Of a stretch of DNA of 64,000 bases, positions 37,520 to 50,190 are shown piece by piece. Made by a program: the position numbers and the translations under genes. The notes under the pieces are model-generated. The model did no database searches and was not told the origin of the DNA. It worked only from the letters and a program-made list of their open reading frames with translations. Source of the DNA: Nemertoderma westbladi (Eukaryota > Xenacoelomorpha > Nemertodermatida > Nemertodermatidae). Position 1 is the first letter of the stretch. The number at the start of each line of letters is the position of its first letter. The stretch is taken from the NCBI GenBank assembly GCA_032718475.1, contig JAUCBJ010006528.1:85661-149660 (forward strand), in the 5' to 3' direction.

Positions 37520-40500
37520 TGCTTCTAGAGTTGTACTAGCGGGGAGCGGGGAGCCCAATGGCCCCTCAGTTCATTAGAACAGGCTGGTTCTAGAGTTGTA
37601 CTAGCGGTGAGCGGGGAGCCCAACGGCCCCCCAGTTCATTAGAACAGGCTGCTTCTAGAGTTGTACTAGCGGTGAGCGGGGAGCCCAACGGCCCCTCAGT
37701 TCATTAGAACAGGCTGCTTCTAGAGTTGTACTAGCTGGGAGCCCAACGGCCCCTCAGTTCATTAGAACAGGCTGCTTCTAGAGTTGTACTAGCGGGGAGC
37801 CCAACGGCCCCTCCTCAGTTCATTTGAACAGGCTGCTTCTAGAGTTGTACTAGCAGTGAGCCCAACGGCCCCTCAGTTCATTAGAACAGGCTGCTTCTAT
37901 AGTTGTACTAGTGGGGAGCCCAACGGCCCCTCAGTTCATTAGAACAGGCTGCTTCTAGAGTTGTACTAGCGGGGAGCCCAACGGCCCCTCAGTTCATTAG
38001 AACAGGCTGCTTCTAGAGTTGTACTAGCGGGGAGCCCAACAGCCCCTCAGTTCATTAGAACAGGCTGCTTCTTGAGTTGTACTAGCGGTGAGCCCAACGG
38101 TCCCTCAGTTCATTAGAACATGCTGCTTCTAGAGTTGTACTAGCTGGGAGCCCAACGGCCCCTCAGTTCATTAGAACAAGCTGCTTCTAGAGTTGTACTA
38201 GCAGTGAGCACAACGGCCCCTCAGTTCATTAGAACAGGCTGCTTCTAGAGTTGTACTAGTGGGGAGCCCAACGGCCCCTCAATTCATTAGAACAGGCTGC
38301 TTCTAGAGTTGTACTAGCGGGGAGCCCAACGGCCCCTCAGTTCATTAGAACAGGCTGCTTCTAGAGTTGTACTAGCGGGGAGCCCAACAGCCCCTCAGTT
38401 CATTAGAACAGGCTGCTTCTAGAGTTGTACTAGCGGTGAGCGGGGAGCCCAACGGCCCCTCAGTTCATTAGAACAGGCTGCTTCTAGAGTTGTACTAGCG
38501 GGGAGCAGGACTTTCTTGAGACGCATCTTAAAGGACACTGGCCTTAAAGATGCGGATGATCTAGCAAATGTCATGGGTAATAGGGAGTTGTGGCGGTGCA
38601 ATTTTGTTGACAAGCCGGCACAGCATTCTTAAAAATGCAGCTGCAATGCAGCATGCCGATCCTAGTAGTAGAGCAGGGAGCCAAACGGCCCTTCAGTTCA
38701 TTAGAACAGGCTGCTTCTAGAGTTGTTCTACCGGGGAGCCCAACGGCCCCTCAGTTCATTAGAACATGCTGCTTCTAGAGTTGTTCTAGCGGTGATCGGG
38801 GAGCCCAATGGCCCCTCAGTTCATTAGAACAGGCTGCTTCTAGAGTTGTACTAGCGGGGAGCCCAATGGCCCCTCCTCAGTTCATTAGAACAGGCTGCTT
38901 CTAGAGTTGTACTAGCGGTGATCGGGGAGCCCAACGGCCCCTCAGTTCATTAGAACAGGCTGCTTCTAGAGTTGTACTAGCGGTGAGCGGGGAGCCAAAC
39001 GGCCCCTCAGTTCATTAGAACAGGCTGCTTCTAGAGTTGTACTAGCGGTGAGCCCAACGACCCCTCAGTTCATTAGAACAGGCTGCTTTTAGAGTTGTAC
39101 TAGCAGGGAGCGGGGAGCTCAACGGCCCCTCAGTTCATTAGAACAGGCTGCTTCTAGAGTTGTACTAGCGGGGAGCCCAACGGACCCTCAGTTCATTAGA
39201 ACAGGCTGCTTCTAGAGTTGTACTAGCGGTGAGCGGGGAGCCCAACGGCCCCTCAGTTCATTAGAACAGGCTGCTTCTAGAGTTGTACTAGCGGGGAGCG
39301 GGGAGCCCAATGGCCCCTCAGTTCATTAGAACAGGCTGCTTCTAGAGTTGTACTAGCGGTGAGCGGGGAGCCCAACGGCCCCTCAGTTCATTAGAACAGG
39401 CTGCTTCTAGAGTTGTACTAGCTGGGAGCCCAACGGCCCCTCAGTTCATTAGAACAGGCTGCTTCTGGAGTTGTACTAGCGGGGAGCCCAACGGCCCCTC
39501 CTCAGTTCATTTGAACAGGCTGCTTCTAGAGTTGTACTAGCGGTGAGCCCAACGGCCCCTCAGTTCATTACAACAGGCTGCTTCTATAGTTGTACTAGTG
39601 GGGAGCCCAACGGCCCCTCAGTTCATTAGAACAGGCTGCTTCTAGAGTTGTACTAGCGGGGAGCCCAACGGCCCCTCAGTTCATTAGAACAGGCTGCTTC
39701 TAGAGTTGTACTAGCGGGGAGCCCAACAGCCCCTCAGTTCATTAGAACAGGCTGCTTCTTGAGTTGTACTAGCGGTGAGCCCAACGGTCCCTCAGTTCAT
39801 TAGAACAGGCTGCTTCTAGAGTTGTACTAGCTGGGAGCCCAACGGCCCCTCAGTTCATTAGAACAGGCTGCTTCTAGAGTTGTACTAGCGGGGAGCCCAA
39901 CGGCCCCTCCTCAGTTCATTTGAACAGGCTGCTTCTAGAGTTGTACTAGCAGTGAGCACAACGGCCCCTCAGTTCATTAGAACAGGCTGCTTCTAGAGTT
40001 GTACTAGTGGGGAGCCCAACGGCCCCTCAGTTCATTAGAACAGGCTGCTTCTAGAGTTGTACTAGCGGGGAGCCCAACAGCCCCTCAGTTCATTAGAACA
40101 GGCTGTTCTAGAGTTGTACTAGCGGTGAGCGGGGAGCCCAACGGCCCCTCAGTTCATTAGAACAGGCTGCTTCTAGAGTTGTACTAGCGGGGAGCGGGGA
40201 GCCAAACGGCCCCTCAGTACATTAGAACAGGCTGATTCTAGAGTTGTACTAGCGGGGAGCCCAATGGCCCTTCAGTTCATTAGAACAGGCTGCTTCTAGA
40301 GTTGTTCTACCGGGGAGCCCAACGGCCCCTCAGTTCATTAGAACAGGCTGCTTCTAGAGTTGTACTAGCGGGGAGCGGGGAGCCCAATGGCCCCTCAGTT
40401 CATTAGAACAGGCTGGTTCTAGAGTTGTACTAGCGGTGAGCGGGGAGCCCAACGGCCCCCCAGTTCATTAGAACAGGCTGCTTCTAGAGTTGTACTAGCG

Positions 40501-43070
40501 GTGAGCGGGGAGCCCAACGGCCCCTCAGTTCATTAGAACAGGCTGCTTCTAGAGTTGTACTAGCTGGGAGCCCAACGGCCCCTCAGTTCATTAGAACAGG
40601 CTGCTTCTAGAGTTGTGCTAGCGGGGAGCCCAACGGCCCCTCCTCAGTTCATTTGAACAGGCTGCTTCTAGAGTTGTACTAGCAGTGAGCCCAACGGCCC
40701 CTCAGTTCATTAGAACAGGCTGCTTCTATAGTTGTACTAGTGGGGAGCCCAACGGCCCCTCAGTTCATTAGAACAGGCTGCTTCTAGAGTTGTACTAGCG
40801 GGGAGCCCAACGGCCCCTCAGTTCATTAGAACAGGCTGCTTCTAGAGTTGTACTAGCGGGGAGCCCAACAGCCTCTCAGTTCATTAGAACAGGCTGCTTC
40901 TTGAGTTGTACTAGCGGTGAGCCCAACGGTCCCTCAGTTCATTAGAACATGCTGCTTCTAGAGTTGTACTAGCTGGGAGCCCAACGGCCCCTCAGTTCAT
41001 TAGAACAAGCTGCTTCTAGAGTTGTACTAGCGGGGAGCCCAACGGCCCCTCCTCAGTTCATTTGAACAGGCTGCTTCTAGAGTTGTACTAGCAGTGAGCA
41101 CAACGGCCCCTCAGTTCATTAGAACAGGCTGCTTCTAGAGTTGTACTAGTGGGGAGCCCAACGGCCGCTCAATTCATTAGAACAGGCTGCTTCTAGAGTT
41201 GTACTAGCGGGGAGCCCAACGGCCCCTCAGTTCATTAGAACAGGCTGCTTCTAGAGTTGTACTAGCGGGGAGCCCAACAGCCCCTCAGTTCATTAGAACA
41301 GGCTGCTTCTAGAGTTGTACTAGCGGTGAGCGGGGAGCCCAACGGCCCCTCAGTTCATTAGAACAGGCTGCTTCTAGAGTTGTACTAGCGGGGAGCGGGG
41401 AGCCAAACGGCCCTTCAGTTCATTAGAACAGGCTGCTTCTAGAGTTGTTCTACCGGGGAGCCCAACGGCCCCTCAGTTCATTAGAACATGCTGCTTCTAG
41501 AGTTGTTCTAGCGGTGATCGGGGAGCCCAACGGCCCCTCAGTTCATTAGAACAGGCTGCTTCTAGAGTTGTACTAGCGGGGAGCCCAATGGCCCCTCCTC
41601 AGTTCATTAGAACAGGCTGCTTCTAGAGTTGTACTAGCGGTGATCGGGGAGCCCAACGGCCCCTCAGTTCATTAGAACAGGCTGCTTCTAGAGTTGTACT
41701 AGCGGTGAGCGGGGAGCCAAACGGCCCCTCAGTTCATTAGAACAGGCTGCTTCTAGAGTTGTACTAGCGGTGAGCCCAACGGCCCCTCAGTTCATTAGAA
41801 CAGGCTGCTTTTAGAGTTGTACTAGCAGGGAGCGGGGAGCTCAACGGCCCCTCAGTTCATTAGAACAGGCTGCTTCTAGAGTTGTACTAGCGGGGAGCCC
41901 AACGGACCCTCAGTTCATTAGAACAGGCTGCTTCTAGAGTTGTACTAGCGGTGAGCGGGGAGCCCAACGGCCCCTCAGTTCATTAGAACAGGCTGCTTCT
42001 AGAGTTGTACTAGCGGGGAGCGGGGAGCCCAATGGCCCCTCAGTTCATTAGAACAGGCTGCTTCTAGAGTTGTACTAGCGGTGAGCGGGGAGCCCAACGG
42101 CCCCTCAGTTCATTAGAACAGGCTGCTTCTAGAGTTGTACTAGCTGGGAGCCCAACGGCCCCTCAGTTCATTAGAACAGGCTGCTTCTGGAGTTGTACTA
42201 GCGGGGAGCCCAACGGCCCCTCCTCAGTTCATTTGAACAGGCTGCTTCTAGAGTTGTACTAGCGGTGAGCCCAACGGCCCCTCAGTTCATTACAACAGGC
42301 TGCTTCTATAGTTGTACTAGTGGGGAGCCCAACGGCCCCTCAGTTCATTAGAACAGGCTGCTTCTAGAGTTGTACTAGCGGGGAGCCCAACGGCCCCTCA
42401 GTTCATTAGAACAGGCTGCTTCTAGAGTTGTACTAGCGGGGAGCCCAACAGCCCCTCAGTTCATTAGAACAGGCTGCTTCTTGAGTTGTACTAGCGGTGA
42501 GCCCAACGGTCCCTCAGTTCATTAGAACAGGCTGCTTCTAGAGTTGTACTAGCTGGGAGCCCAACGGCCCCTCAGTTCATTAGAACAGGCTGCTTCTAGA
42601 GTTGTACTAGCGGGGAGCCCAACGGCCCCTCCTCAGTTCATTTGAACAGGCTGCTTCTAGAGTTGTACTAGCAGTGAGCACAACGGCCCCTCAGTTCATT
42701 AGAACAGGCTGCTTCTAGAGTTGTACTAGTGGGGAGCCCAACGGCCCCTCAGTTCATTAGAACAGGCTGCTTCTAGAGTTGTACTAGCGGGGAGCCCAAC
42801 AGCCCCTCAGTTCATTAGAACAGGCTGCTTCTAGAGTTGTACTAGCGGTGAGCGGGGAGCCCAACGGCCCCTCAGTTCATTAGAACAGGCTGCTTCTAGA
42901 GTTGTACTAGCGGGGAGCGGGGAGCCAAACGGCCCCTCAGTACATTAGAACAGGCTGATTCTAGAGTTGTACTAGCGGGGAGCCCAATGGCCCTTCAGTT
43001 CATTAGAACAGGCTGCTTCTAGAGTTGTTCTACCGGGGAGCCCAACGGCCCCTCAGTTCATTAGAACATG
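37520..43070. repeat. About 2.83-kb tandem duplication, one copy holding a LINE fragment
   Basis: The marker GGCTGGTTCT at 37582 recurs at 40411 (+2829), and GAACATGCTGC at 38119 recurs at +2829. The offset then rises to 2890, because copy 1 lacks one 61-bp unit. It falls to exactly 2722 after the 168-bp LINE insertion in copy 1. It becomes 2723 after a one-base loss in copy 1 at about 40105 (CTGTTCTAG). Similarity ends at about 40350/43070. The arithmetic dates the LINE insertion after the duplication. Confidence 0.85.
38510..38677 (+). mobile_element. 5'-truncated LINE (non-LTR retrotransposon) 3' end inserted in the satellite
   Basis: This is the only non-satellite sequence inside the array. 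A frame at 38507-38629, stop TAA at 38630, gives 41 residues. They begin RTFLRRILKDTGLKDADDLA and contain ELWRCNF near the end. This matches the usual carboxyl end of jockey/CR1-like LINE reverse-transcriptase proteins (an R-T-[FY] start, a DTG-L segment, a DL..M.(N/D)R..W segment). The catalytic domain is absent. After the stop is a short 3' UTR of about 38 bp ending TAGTAGTAGA. GAGCAGG occurs at both edges (38503-38509 and 38671-38677), a 7-bp target-site duplication. The homologous stretches at about 41381 and 45661 lack it, and the net length gained against copy 2 is exactly 168 bp. The clade is not certain from so short a piece. Confidence 0.8.
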
Positions 43071-46000
43071 CTGCTTCTAGAGTTGTACTAGCGGTGAGCG
43101 GGGAGCCCAATGGCCCCTCAGTTCATTAGAACAGGCTGCTTCTAGAGTTGTACTAGCGGTGAGCCCAACGGCCCCTCAGTTCATTAGAACAGGCTGCTTC
43201 TAGAGTTGTACTAGCGGGGAGCCCAATGGCCCCTCCTCAGTTCATTAGAACAGGCTGCTTCTAGAGTTGTACTAGCGGTGATCGGGGAGCCCAACGGCCC
43301 CTCAGTTCATTAGAACAGGCTGCTTCTAGAGTTGTACTACCGGTGAGCGGGGAGCCAAACGGCCCCTCAGTTCATTAGAACAGGCTGCTTCTAGAGTTGC
43401 ACTAGCGGTGAGCCCAATGGCCCCTCAGTTCATTAGAACATGCAGCTTCTAGAGTTGTACTAGCACGGAGCGGGGAGCCCAACGGCCCCTAAGTTCATTA
43501 GAACAGGCTGCTTCTAGAGTTGTACTAGTGGGGAGCCCAACGGCCCCCCAGTTCATTAGAACAGGCTGCTTCTAGAGTTGTACTAGCGGTGAGCCCAACG
43601 GCCCCTCAGGTCATTAGAACAGGCTGCTTCTAGAGTTGTTCTAGCGGGGAGCCCAACGGCCCCTCAGTTCATTAGAACAGGCTGCTTCTAGAGTTGTACT
43701 AGCGGGGAGCCCAATGGCCCCTCCTCAGTTCATTAGAACAGGCTGCTTCTAGAGTTGTACTAGCGGTGATCGGGGAGCCCAACGGCCCCTCAGTTCATTA
43801 GAACAGGCTGCTTCTAGAGTTGTACTAGCGGTGATCGGGGAGCCCAACGGCCCCTCAGTTCATTAGAACAGGCTGCTTCTAGAGTTGTACTAGCGGGGAG
43901 CAGGGAGCCCAATGGCCCCTCAGTTCATTAGAACAGGCTGCTTCTAGAGTTGTACTAGCGGTGAGCTGGGAGCCCAACGGCCCCCCAGTTCATTAGAACA
44001 GGCTGCTTCTAGAGTTGTACTAGCGGTGAGCGGGGAGCCCAACGGGCCCTCAGTTCATTAGAACAGGCTGCTTCTAGAGTTGTACTAGCGGTGAGCCCAA
44101 CGGTCCCTCAGTTCATTAGAACAGGCTGCTTCTAGAGTTGTACTAGCGGTGAGCCCAACGGCCCCTCAGTTCATTAGAACAGGCTGCTTCTAGAGTTGTA
44201 CTAGCGGGGAGCCCAATGGCCCCTCCTCAGTTCATTAGAACAGGCTGCTTCTAGAGTTGTACTAGCGGTGATCGGGGAGCCCAACGGCCCCTCAGTTCAT
44301 TAGAACAGGCTGCTTCTAGAGTTGTACTAGCGGTGAGCGGGGAGCCAAACGGCCCCTCAGTTCATTAGAACAGGCTGCTTCTAGAGTTGTACTAGCGGTG
44401 AGCCCAACGGCCCCTCAGTTCATTAGAACAGGCTGCTTTTAGAGTTGTACTAGCAGGGAGCGGGGAGCCCAACGGCCCCTCAGTTCATTAGAACAGGCTG
44501 CTTCTAGAGTTGTACTAGCGGGGAGCCCAACGGCCCCTCAGTTCATTAGAACAGGCTGCTTCTAGAGTTGTACTAGCGGTGAGCGGGGAGCCCAACGGCC
44601 CCTCAGTTCATTAGAACAGGCTGCTTCTAGAGTTGTACTAGCGGGGAGCGGGGAGCCCAATGGCCCCTCAGTTCATTAGAACAGGCTGGTTCTAGAGTTG
44701 TACTAGCGGTGAGCGGGGAGCCCAACGGCCCCCCAGTTCATTAGAACAGGCTGCTTCTAGAGTTGTACTAGCGGTGAGCGGGGAGCCCAACGGCCCCTCA
44801 GTTCATTAGAACAGGCTGCTTCTAGAGTTGTACTAGCTGGGAGCCCAACGGCCCCTCAGTTCATTAGAACAGGCTGCTTCTAGAGTTGTACTAGCGGGGA
44901 GCCCAACGGCCCCTCCTCAGTTCATTTGAACAGGCTGCTTCTAGAGTTGTACTAGCAGTGAGCCCAACGGCCCCTCAGTTCATTAGAACAGGCTGCTTCT
45001 ATAGTTGTACTAGTGGGGAGCCCAACGGCCCCTCAGTTCATTAGAACAGGCTGCTTCTAGAGTTGTACTAGCGGGGAGCCCAACGGCCCCTCAGTTCATT
45101 AGAACAGGCTGCTTCTAGAGTTGTACTAGCGGGGAGCCCAACAGCCCCTCAGTTCATTAGAACAGGCTGCTTCTTGAGTTGTACTAGCGGTGAGCCCAAC
45201 GGTCCCTCAGTTCATTAGAACATGCTGCTTCTAGAGTTGTACTAGCTGGGAGCCCAACGGCCCCTCAGTTCATTAGAACAAGCTGCTTCTAGAGTTGTAC
45301 TAGCGGGGAGCCCAACGGCCCCTCCTCAGTTCATTTGAACAGGCTGCTTCTAGAGTTGTACTAGCAGTGAGCACAACGGCCCCTCAGTTCATTAGAACAG
45401 GCTGCTTCTAGAGTTGTACTAGTGGGGAGCCCAACGGCCCCTCAATTCATTAGAACAGGCTGCTTCTAGAGTTGTACTAGCGGGGAGCCCAACGGCCCCT
45501 CAGTTCATTAGAACAGGCTGCTTCTAGAGTTGTACTAGCGGGGAGCCCAACAGCCCCTCAGTTCATCAGAACAGGCTGCTTCTAGAGTTGTACTAGCGGT
45601 GAGCGGGGAGCCCAACGGCCCCTCAGTTCATTAGAACAGGCTGCTTCTAGAGTTGTACTAGCGGGGAGCGGGGAGCGGGGAGCCAAACGGCCCTTCAGTT
45701 CATTAGAACAGGCTGCTTCTAGAGTTGTTCTACCGGGGAGCCCAACGGCCCCTCAGTTCATTAGAACATGCTGCTTCTAGAGTTGTTCTAGCGGTGATCG
45801 GGGAGCCCAACGGCCCCTCAGTTCATTAGAACAGGCTGATTCTAGAGTTGTACTAGCGGGGAGCCCAATGGCCCCTCCTCAGTTCATTAGAACAGGCTGC
45901 TTCTAGAGTTGTACTAGCGGTGATCGGGGAGCCCAACGGCCCCTCAGTTCATTAGAACAGGCTGCTTCTAGAGTTGAACTAGCGGTGAGCGGGGAGCCAA

Positions 46001-48425
46001 ACGGCCCCTCAGTTCATTAGAACAGGCTGCTTCTAGAGTTGTACTAGCGGTGAGCCCAACGGCCCCTCAGTTCATTAGAACAGGCTGCTTTTAGAGTTGT
46101 ACTAGCAGGGAGCGGGGAGCTCAACGGCCCCTCAGTTCATTAGAACAGGCTGCTTCTAGAGTTGTACTAGCGGGGAGCCCAACGGACCCTCAGTTCATTA
46201 GAACAGGCTGCTTCTAGAGTTGTACTAGCGGTGAGCGGGGAGCCCAACGGCCCCTCAGTTCATTAGAACAGGCTGCTTCTAGAGTTGTACTAACGGGGAG
46301 CGGGGAGCCCAATGGCCCCTCAGTTCATTAGAACAGGCTGCTTCTAGAGTTGTACTAGCGGTGAGCGGGGAGCCCAACGGCCCCTCAGTTCATTAGAACA
46401 GGCTGCTTCTAGAGTTGTACTAGCTGGGAGCCCAACGGCCCCTCAGTTCATTAGAACAGGCTGCTTCTGGAGTTGTACTAGCGGGGAGCCCAACGGCCCC
46501 TCCTCAGTTCATTTGAACAGGCTGCTTCTAGAGTTGTACTAGCGGTGAGCCCAACGGCCCCTCAGTTCATTACAACAGGCTGCTTCTATAGTTGTACTAG
46601 TGGGGAGCCCAACGGCCCCTCAGTTCATTAGAACAGGCTGCTTCTAGAGTTGTACTAGCGGGGAGCCCAACGGCCCCTCAGTTCATTAGAACAGGCTGCT
46701 TCTAGAGTTGTACTAGCGGGGAGCCCAACAGCCCCTCAGTTCATTAGAACAGGCTGCTTCTTGAGTTGTACTAGCGGTGAGCCCAACGGTCCCTCAGTTC
46801 ATTAGAACAGGCTGCTTCTAGAGTTGTACTAGCTGGGAGCCCAACGGCCCCTCAGTTCATTAGAACAGGCTGCTTCTAGAGTTGTACTAGCGGGGAGCCC
46901 AACGGCCCCTCCTCAGTTCATTTGAACAGGCTGCTTCTAGAGTTGTACTAGCAGTGAGCACAACGGCCCCTCAGTTCATTAGAACAGGCTGCTTCTAGAG
47001 TTGTACTAGTGGGGAGCCCAACGGCCCCTCAGTTCATTAGAACAGGCTGCTTCTAGAGTTGTACTAGCGGGGAGCCCAACAGCCCCTCAGTTCATTAGAA
47101 CAGGCTGCTTCTAGAGTTGTACTAGCGGTGAGCGGGGAGCCCAACGGCCCCTCAGTTCATTAGAACAGGCTGCTTCTAGAGTTGTACTAGCGGGGAGCGG
47201 GGAGCCAAACGGCCCCTCAGTACATTAGAACAGGCTGATTCTAGAGTTGTACTAGCGGGGAGCCCAATGGCCCTTCAGTTCATTAGAACAGGCTGCTTCT
47301 AGAGTTGTTCTACCGGGGAGCCCAACGGCCCCTCAGTTCATTAGAACATGCTGCTTCTAGAGTTGTACTAGCGGTGAGCGGGGAGCCCAATGGCCCCTCA
47401 GTTCATTAGAACAGGCGGCTTCTAGAGTTGTACTAGCGGTGAGCCCAACGGCCCCTCAGTTCATTAGAACAGGCTGCTTCTAGAATTGTACTAGCGGGGA
47501 GCCCAATGGCCCCTCCTCAGTTCATTAGAACAGGCTGCTTCTAGAGTTGTACTAGCGGTGATCGGGGAGCCCAACGGCCCCTCAGTTCATTAGAACAGGC
47601 TGCTTCTAGAGTTGTACTAGCGGTGAGCGGGGAGCCAAACGGCCCCTCAGTTCATTAGAACAGGCTGCTTCTAGAGTTTCACTAGCGGTGAGCCCAATGG
47701 CCCCTCAGTTCATTAGAACATGCTGCTTCTAGAGTTGTACTAGCAGGGAGCGGGGAGCCCAACGGCCCCTAAGTTCATTAGAACAGGCTGCTTCTAGAGT
47801 TGTACTAGTGGGGAGCCCAACGGCCCCCCAGTTCATTAGAACAGGCTGCTTCTAGAGTTGTACTAGCGGTGAGCCCAACGGCCCCTCAGGTCATTAGAAC
47901 AGGCTGCTTCTAGAGTTGTTCTAGCGGGGAGCCCAACGGCCCCTCAGTTCATAAGAACAGGCTGCTTCTAGAGTTGTACTAGCGGGGAGCCCAATGGCCC
48001 CTCCTCAGTTCATTAGAACAGGCTGCTTCTAGAGTTGTACTAGCGGTGATCGGGGAGCCCAACGGCCCCTCAGTTCATTAGAACAGGCTGCTTCTAGAGT
48101 TGTACTAGCGGTGATCGGGGAGCCCAACGGCCCCTCAGTTCATTAGAACAGGCTGCTTCTAGAGTTGTACTAGCGGGGAGCAGGGAGCCCAATGGCCCCT
48201 CAGTTCATTAGAACAGGCTGCTTCTAGAGTTGTACTAGCGGTGAGCTGGGAGCCCAACGGCCCCCCAGTTCATTAGAACAGGCTGCTTCTAGAGTTGTAC
48301 TAGCGGTGAGCGGGGAGCCCAACGGGCCCTCAGTTCATTAGAACAGGCTGCTTCTAGAGTTGTACTAGCGGTGAGCCCAACGGTCCCTCAGTTCATTAGA
48401 ACAGGCTGCTTCTAGAGTTGTACTA
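40340..48425. repeat. 4273/4280-bp duplication inside the satellite
   Basis: GGCTGGTTCT at 40411/44684, CATGCTGC at 40948/45221 and CAATTC at 41170/45443 give +4273. After 45661, where copy 2 has an extra 7-bp block (GGGAGCG three times in a row), the offset becomes +4280: ACCGGGGAG 41453/45733, GAGCTCAACGG 41837/46117, TAGCA(C/G)GGAG 43461/47741, AACGGGCCCT 44041/48321. Similarity ends at about 44140/48425. The stretch 44140-44610 is not shared, so the block was edited after it formed. Confidence 0.85.
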
Positions 48426-50190
48426 GCGGGGAGCCCAACGGCCCCTCAGTTCATTAGAACAGGCTGCTTCTAGAGTTGTACTAGCTGGGAGCCCAACGGC
48501 CCCTCAGTTCATTAGAACAGGCTGCTTCTAGAGTTGTACTAGCGGGGAGCCCAACGGCCCCTCCTCAGTTCATTTGAACAGGCTGCTTCTAGAGTTGTAC
48601 TAGCAGTGAGCACAACGGCCCCTCAGTTCATTAGAACAGGCTGCTTCTAGAGTTGTACTAGTGGGGAGCCCAACGGCCCCTCAGTTCATTAGAACAGGCT
48701 GCTTCTAGAGTTGTACTAGCGGGGAGCCCAACAGCCCCTCAGTTCATTAGAACAGGCTGCTTCTAGAGTTGTACTAGCGGTGAGCGGGGAGCCCAATGGC
48801 CCCTCAGTTCATTAGAACAGGCTGCTTCTAGAGTTGTACTAGCGGGGAGCGGGGAGCCAAACGGCCCCTCAGTACATTAGAACAGGCTGATTCTAGAGTT
48901 GTACTAGCGGGGAGCCCAATGGCCCTTCAGTTCATTAGAACAGGCTGCTTCTAGAGTTGTTCTACCGGGGAGCCCAACGGCCCCTCAGTTCATTAGAACA
49001 TGCTGCTTCTAGAGTTGTACTAGCGGTGAGCGGGGAGCCCAATGACCCCTCAGTTCATTAGAACAGGCTGCTTCTAGAGTTGTACTAGCGGTGAGCCCCA
49101 CGGCCCCTCAGTTCATTAGAACAGGCTGCTTCTAGAGTTGTACTAGCGGGGAGCCCAATGGCCCCTCCTCAGTTCATTAGAACAGGCTGCTTCTAGAGTT
49201 GTACTAGCGGTGATCGGGGAGCCCAACGGCCCCTCAGTTCATTAGAACAGGCTGCTTCTAGAGTTGTACTAGCGGTGAGCGGGGAGCCAAACGGCCCCTC
49301 AGTTCATTAGAACAGGCTGCTTCTAGAGTTGCACTAGCGGTGAGCCCAATGGCCCCTCAGTTCATTAGAACATGCTGCTTCTAGAGTTGTACTAGCAGGG
49401 AGCGGGGAGCCCAACGGCCCCTAAGTTCATTAGAACAGGCTGCTTCTAGAGTTGTACTAGTGGGGAGCCCAACGGCCCCCCAGTTCATTAGAACAGGCTG
49501 CTTCTAGAGTTGTACTAGCGGTGAGCCCAACGGCCCCTCAGGTCATTAGAACAGGCTGCTTCTAGAGTTGTTCTAGCGGGGAGCCCAACGGCCCCTCAGT
49601 TCATTAGAACAGGCTGCTTCTAGAGTTGTACTAGCGGGGAGCCCAATGGCCCCTCCTCAGTTCATTAGAACAGGCTGCTTCTAGAGTTGTACTAGCGGTG
49701 ATCGGGGAGCCCAACGGCCCCTCAGTTCATTAGAACAGGCTGCTTCTAGAGTTGTACTAGCGGTGATCGGGGAGCCCAACGGCCCCTCAGTTCATTAGAA
49801 CAGGCTGCTTCTAGAGTTGTACTAGCGGGGAGCAGGGAGCCCAATGGCCCCTCAGTTCATTAGAACAGGCTGCTTCTAGAGTTGTACTAGCGGTGAGCTG
49901 GGAGCCCAACGGCCCCCCAGTTCATTAGAACAGGCTGCTTCTAGAGTTGTACTAGCGGTGAGCGGGGAGCCCAACGGGCCCTCAGTTCATTAGAACAGGC
50001 TGCTTCTAGAGTTGTACTAGCGGTGAGCCCAACGGTCCCTCAGTTCATTAGAACAGGCTGCTTCTAGAGTTGTACTAGCGGGGAGCCCAACGGCCCCTCA
50101 GTTCATTAGAACAGGCTGCTTCTAGAGTTGTACTAGCTGGGAGCCCAACGGCCCCTCAGTTCATTAGAACAGGCTGCTTCTAGAGTTGTA
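46810..50190. repeat. 1652-bp tandem duplication inside the satellite
   Basis: AGCTGGG at 46831/48483, GCAGGG beside CCCCTAAGTTC at 47743/49395, and AACGGGCC at 48321/49973 all give +1652. Similarity ends near 48535/50190, where CCTCCTCAG in one copy meets CAGGTC in the other. It overlaps the second copy of the 4.28-kb block and so is younger. Confidence 0.85.

Noticed and set aside
38419-38613. 64-codon minus-strand frame
   Set aside because: It is the antisense of the LINE fragment joined to satellite. The plus-strand frame explains the sequence better.
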